Positions 5,515 to 6,383 of a stretch of DNA of 6,383 nt are shown here, piece by piece (the stretch's first letter is position 1; every line of letters begins with the position of its first letter). This stretch comes from Bdellovibrio sp. (GTDB lineage Bacteria > Bdellovibrionota > Bdellovibrionia > Bdellovibrionales > UBA1609), in contig RFKI01000162.1 in NCBI GenBank assembly GCA_003694355.1, positions 1 through 6,383 of the forward strand, in the 5' to 3' direction. Made by a program: the position numbers and the translations under genes. Below the pieces are notes generated by a model. It was given only the letters and a program-made list of their open reading frames with translations. It was not told the DNA's origin and did no database searches.

Positions 5515-6383
5515 ATGGCTTTACGCGTCTTATTAGCTGATGAAAGCAGTGCTATCAAAAAGGTCTTCCAGCTTGCTCTGCAGGATTTTGCTGTAGAAGT
5601 TGTTGCTGTGAATGTAGGTATTGATGTGGAAGCTGTTGCCCGTCAATTTCATCCAGATATCATTTTTGCAGATGTCTTGTTACAAAAACTTAGCGGATAT
5701 GAGGTCTGCTCCAAGCTTAAGGAAGACCCTGAATTATCCAAAATCCCTGTGGTTCTTATCTGGAGCGGGTTTATGGAACTTGATGAAGATAAGTTCCAAG
5801 CCTGTGGAGCCGATGCGCACCTGGAAAAACCCTTTGAAGCCAGCCAATTAAGACAAATCATTGAAAAACTAGTTACAAAAACAAAAACACAGAAGCTATC
5901 TGATTACCTCGAACTTCCTGAAATAAAACCAGACTTAGAAACTTCCCCAAAAACTCAAAGCTCCATCTCACCTTCCACTCCGCTGTCCGCTCCTGAAAAA
6001 GATGCTGCGGGAGAAGAGTTTTTAGAACTGCACCTTCCTGAACATGCCCCTTCGACACCCTCCCTCTCTAAAAGCTCTCATAATGAAGAAGATCTTGACC
6101 TTGATTTAATTAATGAAAGCGAGGAAGAAGGTCATGAAGAAGGCTTCTGGACCTCACAAAGCCTCAATGCCTTGTCTTCAGAAGGTCAACTCCAACACAA
6201 CTCTTCTCCCAATCGCACCCCCTTCCCAGAGCCTGCAAATACGTCTCTTCCTTCTCTTGAAGAACAATCATCTCAACCAGAGCCTTCTCCCATCTCTCTT
6301 GATAAGACTCCTTCTGTGGAAGAACCTTTAATCAAGACAACGGAGCTTTCTCCACCTCTTGTTGAAAATCCTCCTCCTTCTGA
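5515..6383 (+). CDS. Response regulator receiver-domain protein with long Pro/Ser/Glu-rich tail (runs off right edge)
   Basis: The 289 visible codons are open to the right edge. Residues 1-120 form a canonical CheY-like receiver: MALRVLLADES with the acidic pair Asp9-Glu10, PDIIFADVLL with phosphoacceptor Asp53, the switch Ser84 in LIWSGF, and Lys105 in HLEKPF. All key residues are present, so it should accept a phosphate from a histidine kinase (none in the window). From about 121 onward there is no recognisable fold. The tail is rich in Pro, Ser, Thr, Glu and Asp, with acidic clusters (EEDLDLDLINESEEEGHEEG, about 203-222) and repeated Pro-Ser patches. It looks like a disordered linker, and a further domain may lie past the edge. 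No DNA-binding domain is visible, so the output is unknown. The ATG has no Shine-Dalgarno, and a candidate -10 box ends 6 nt upstream. It is transcribed divergently from lptG. Confidence 0.9.
   Translation, partial: MALRVLLADESSAIKKVFQLALQDFAVEVVAVNVGIDVEAVARQFHPDIIFADVLLQKLSGYEVCSKLKEDPELSKIPVVLIWSGFMELDEDKFQACGADAHLEKPFEASQLRQIIEKLVTKTKTQKLSDYLELPEIKPDLETSPKTQSSISPSTPLSAPEKDAAGEEFLELHLPEHAPSTPSLSKSSHNEEDLDLDLINESEEEGHEEGFWTSQSLNALSSEGQLQHNSSPNRTPFPEPANTSLPSLEEQSSQPEPSPISLDKTPSVEEPLIKTTELSPPLVENPPPS

Noticed and set aside
5621..6058. Open frames on both strands overlapping the receiver gene
   Set aside because: The plus-strand frame starting at 5515 carries every receiver motif; the others are out-of-frame shadows.
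6113..6331. Plus-strand frame of 72 codons in the tail region
   Set aside because: The receiver gene frame is open through this whole stretch without a break, and the alternative frame has no start signal.

Overview
The window shows a moderately AT-rich stretch of a Gram-negative (diderm) bacterial chromosome. The diderm call rests on an LptG-type lipopolysaccharide-export permease. The peptide deformylase with a charged insert, the AidB-like acyl-CoA dehydrogenase and a receiver protein with a long Pro/Ser/Glu tail would fit Bdellovibrionota or another former 'deltaproteobacterial' lineage. That placement is impression from memory, not proven here.

Layout. From about 5434 leftwards everything is on the minus strand. 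In transcription order it reads lptG (5434-4346), an AidB-like acyl-CoA dehydrogenase (4298-2694), def (2572-1994), fmt (1997-1062), rpe (1069-407), and the N-terminal part of a histidine/aromatic ammonia-lyase-like gene (401 to beyond the left edge). The last four are tightly packed: overlaps of 4 and 8 nt, then a 5-nt gap. They look like one translationally coupled unit with a candidate promoter just upstream of def. lptG and the dehydrogenase are 47 nt apart and probably share a transcript. To the right, a divergent plus-strand gene (5515 to beyond the right edge) encodes a response-regulator receiver domain followed by a long low-complexity tail. No frame break was found in it.

How the genes work together. 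def and fmt are the classic pair that removes and adds the formyl group of initiator methionine. rpe (pentose phosphate pathway) is a common housekeeping neighbour. lptG serves outer-membrane biogenesis, and the dehydrogenase acts in acyl-CoA or related flavin chemistry. The receiver protein is a signalling component of unknown output.

The most distinctive features are two. First, the 80-bp lptG/receiver divergent intergene: two back-to-back TTGACT -35 boxes form a perfect 7-bp inverted repeat, and each predicted transcription start falls at or next to the start codon, suggesting leaderless mRNAs on both sides. Second, the ammonia-lyase-like gene abruptly loses family similarity after about residue 107, suggesting a chimera or decayed gene. 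No tRNA, rRNA, CRISPR array, insertion sequence or convincing Rho-independent terminator was seen.
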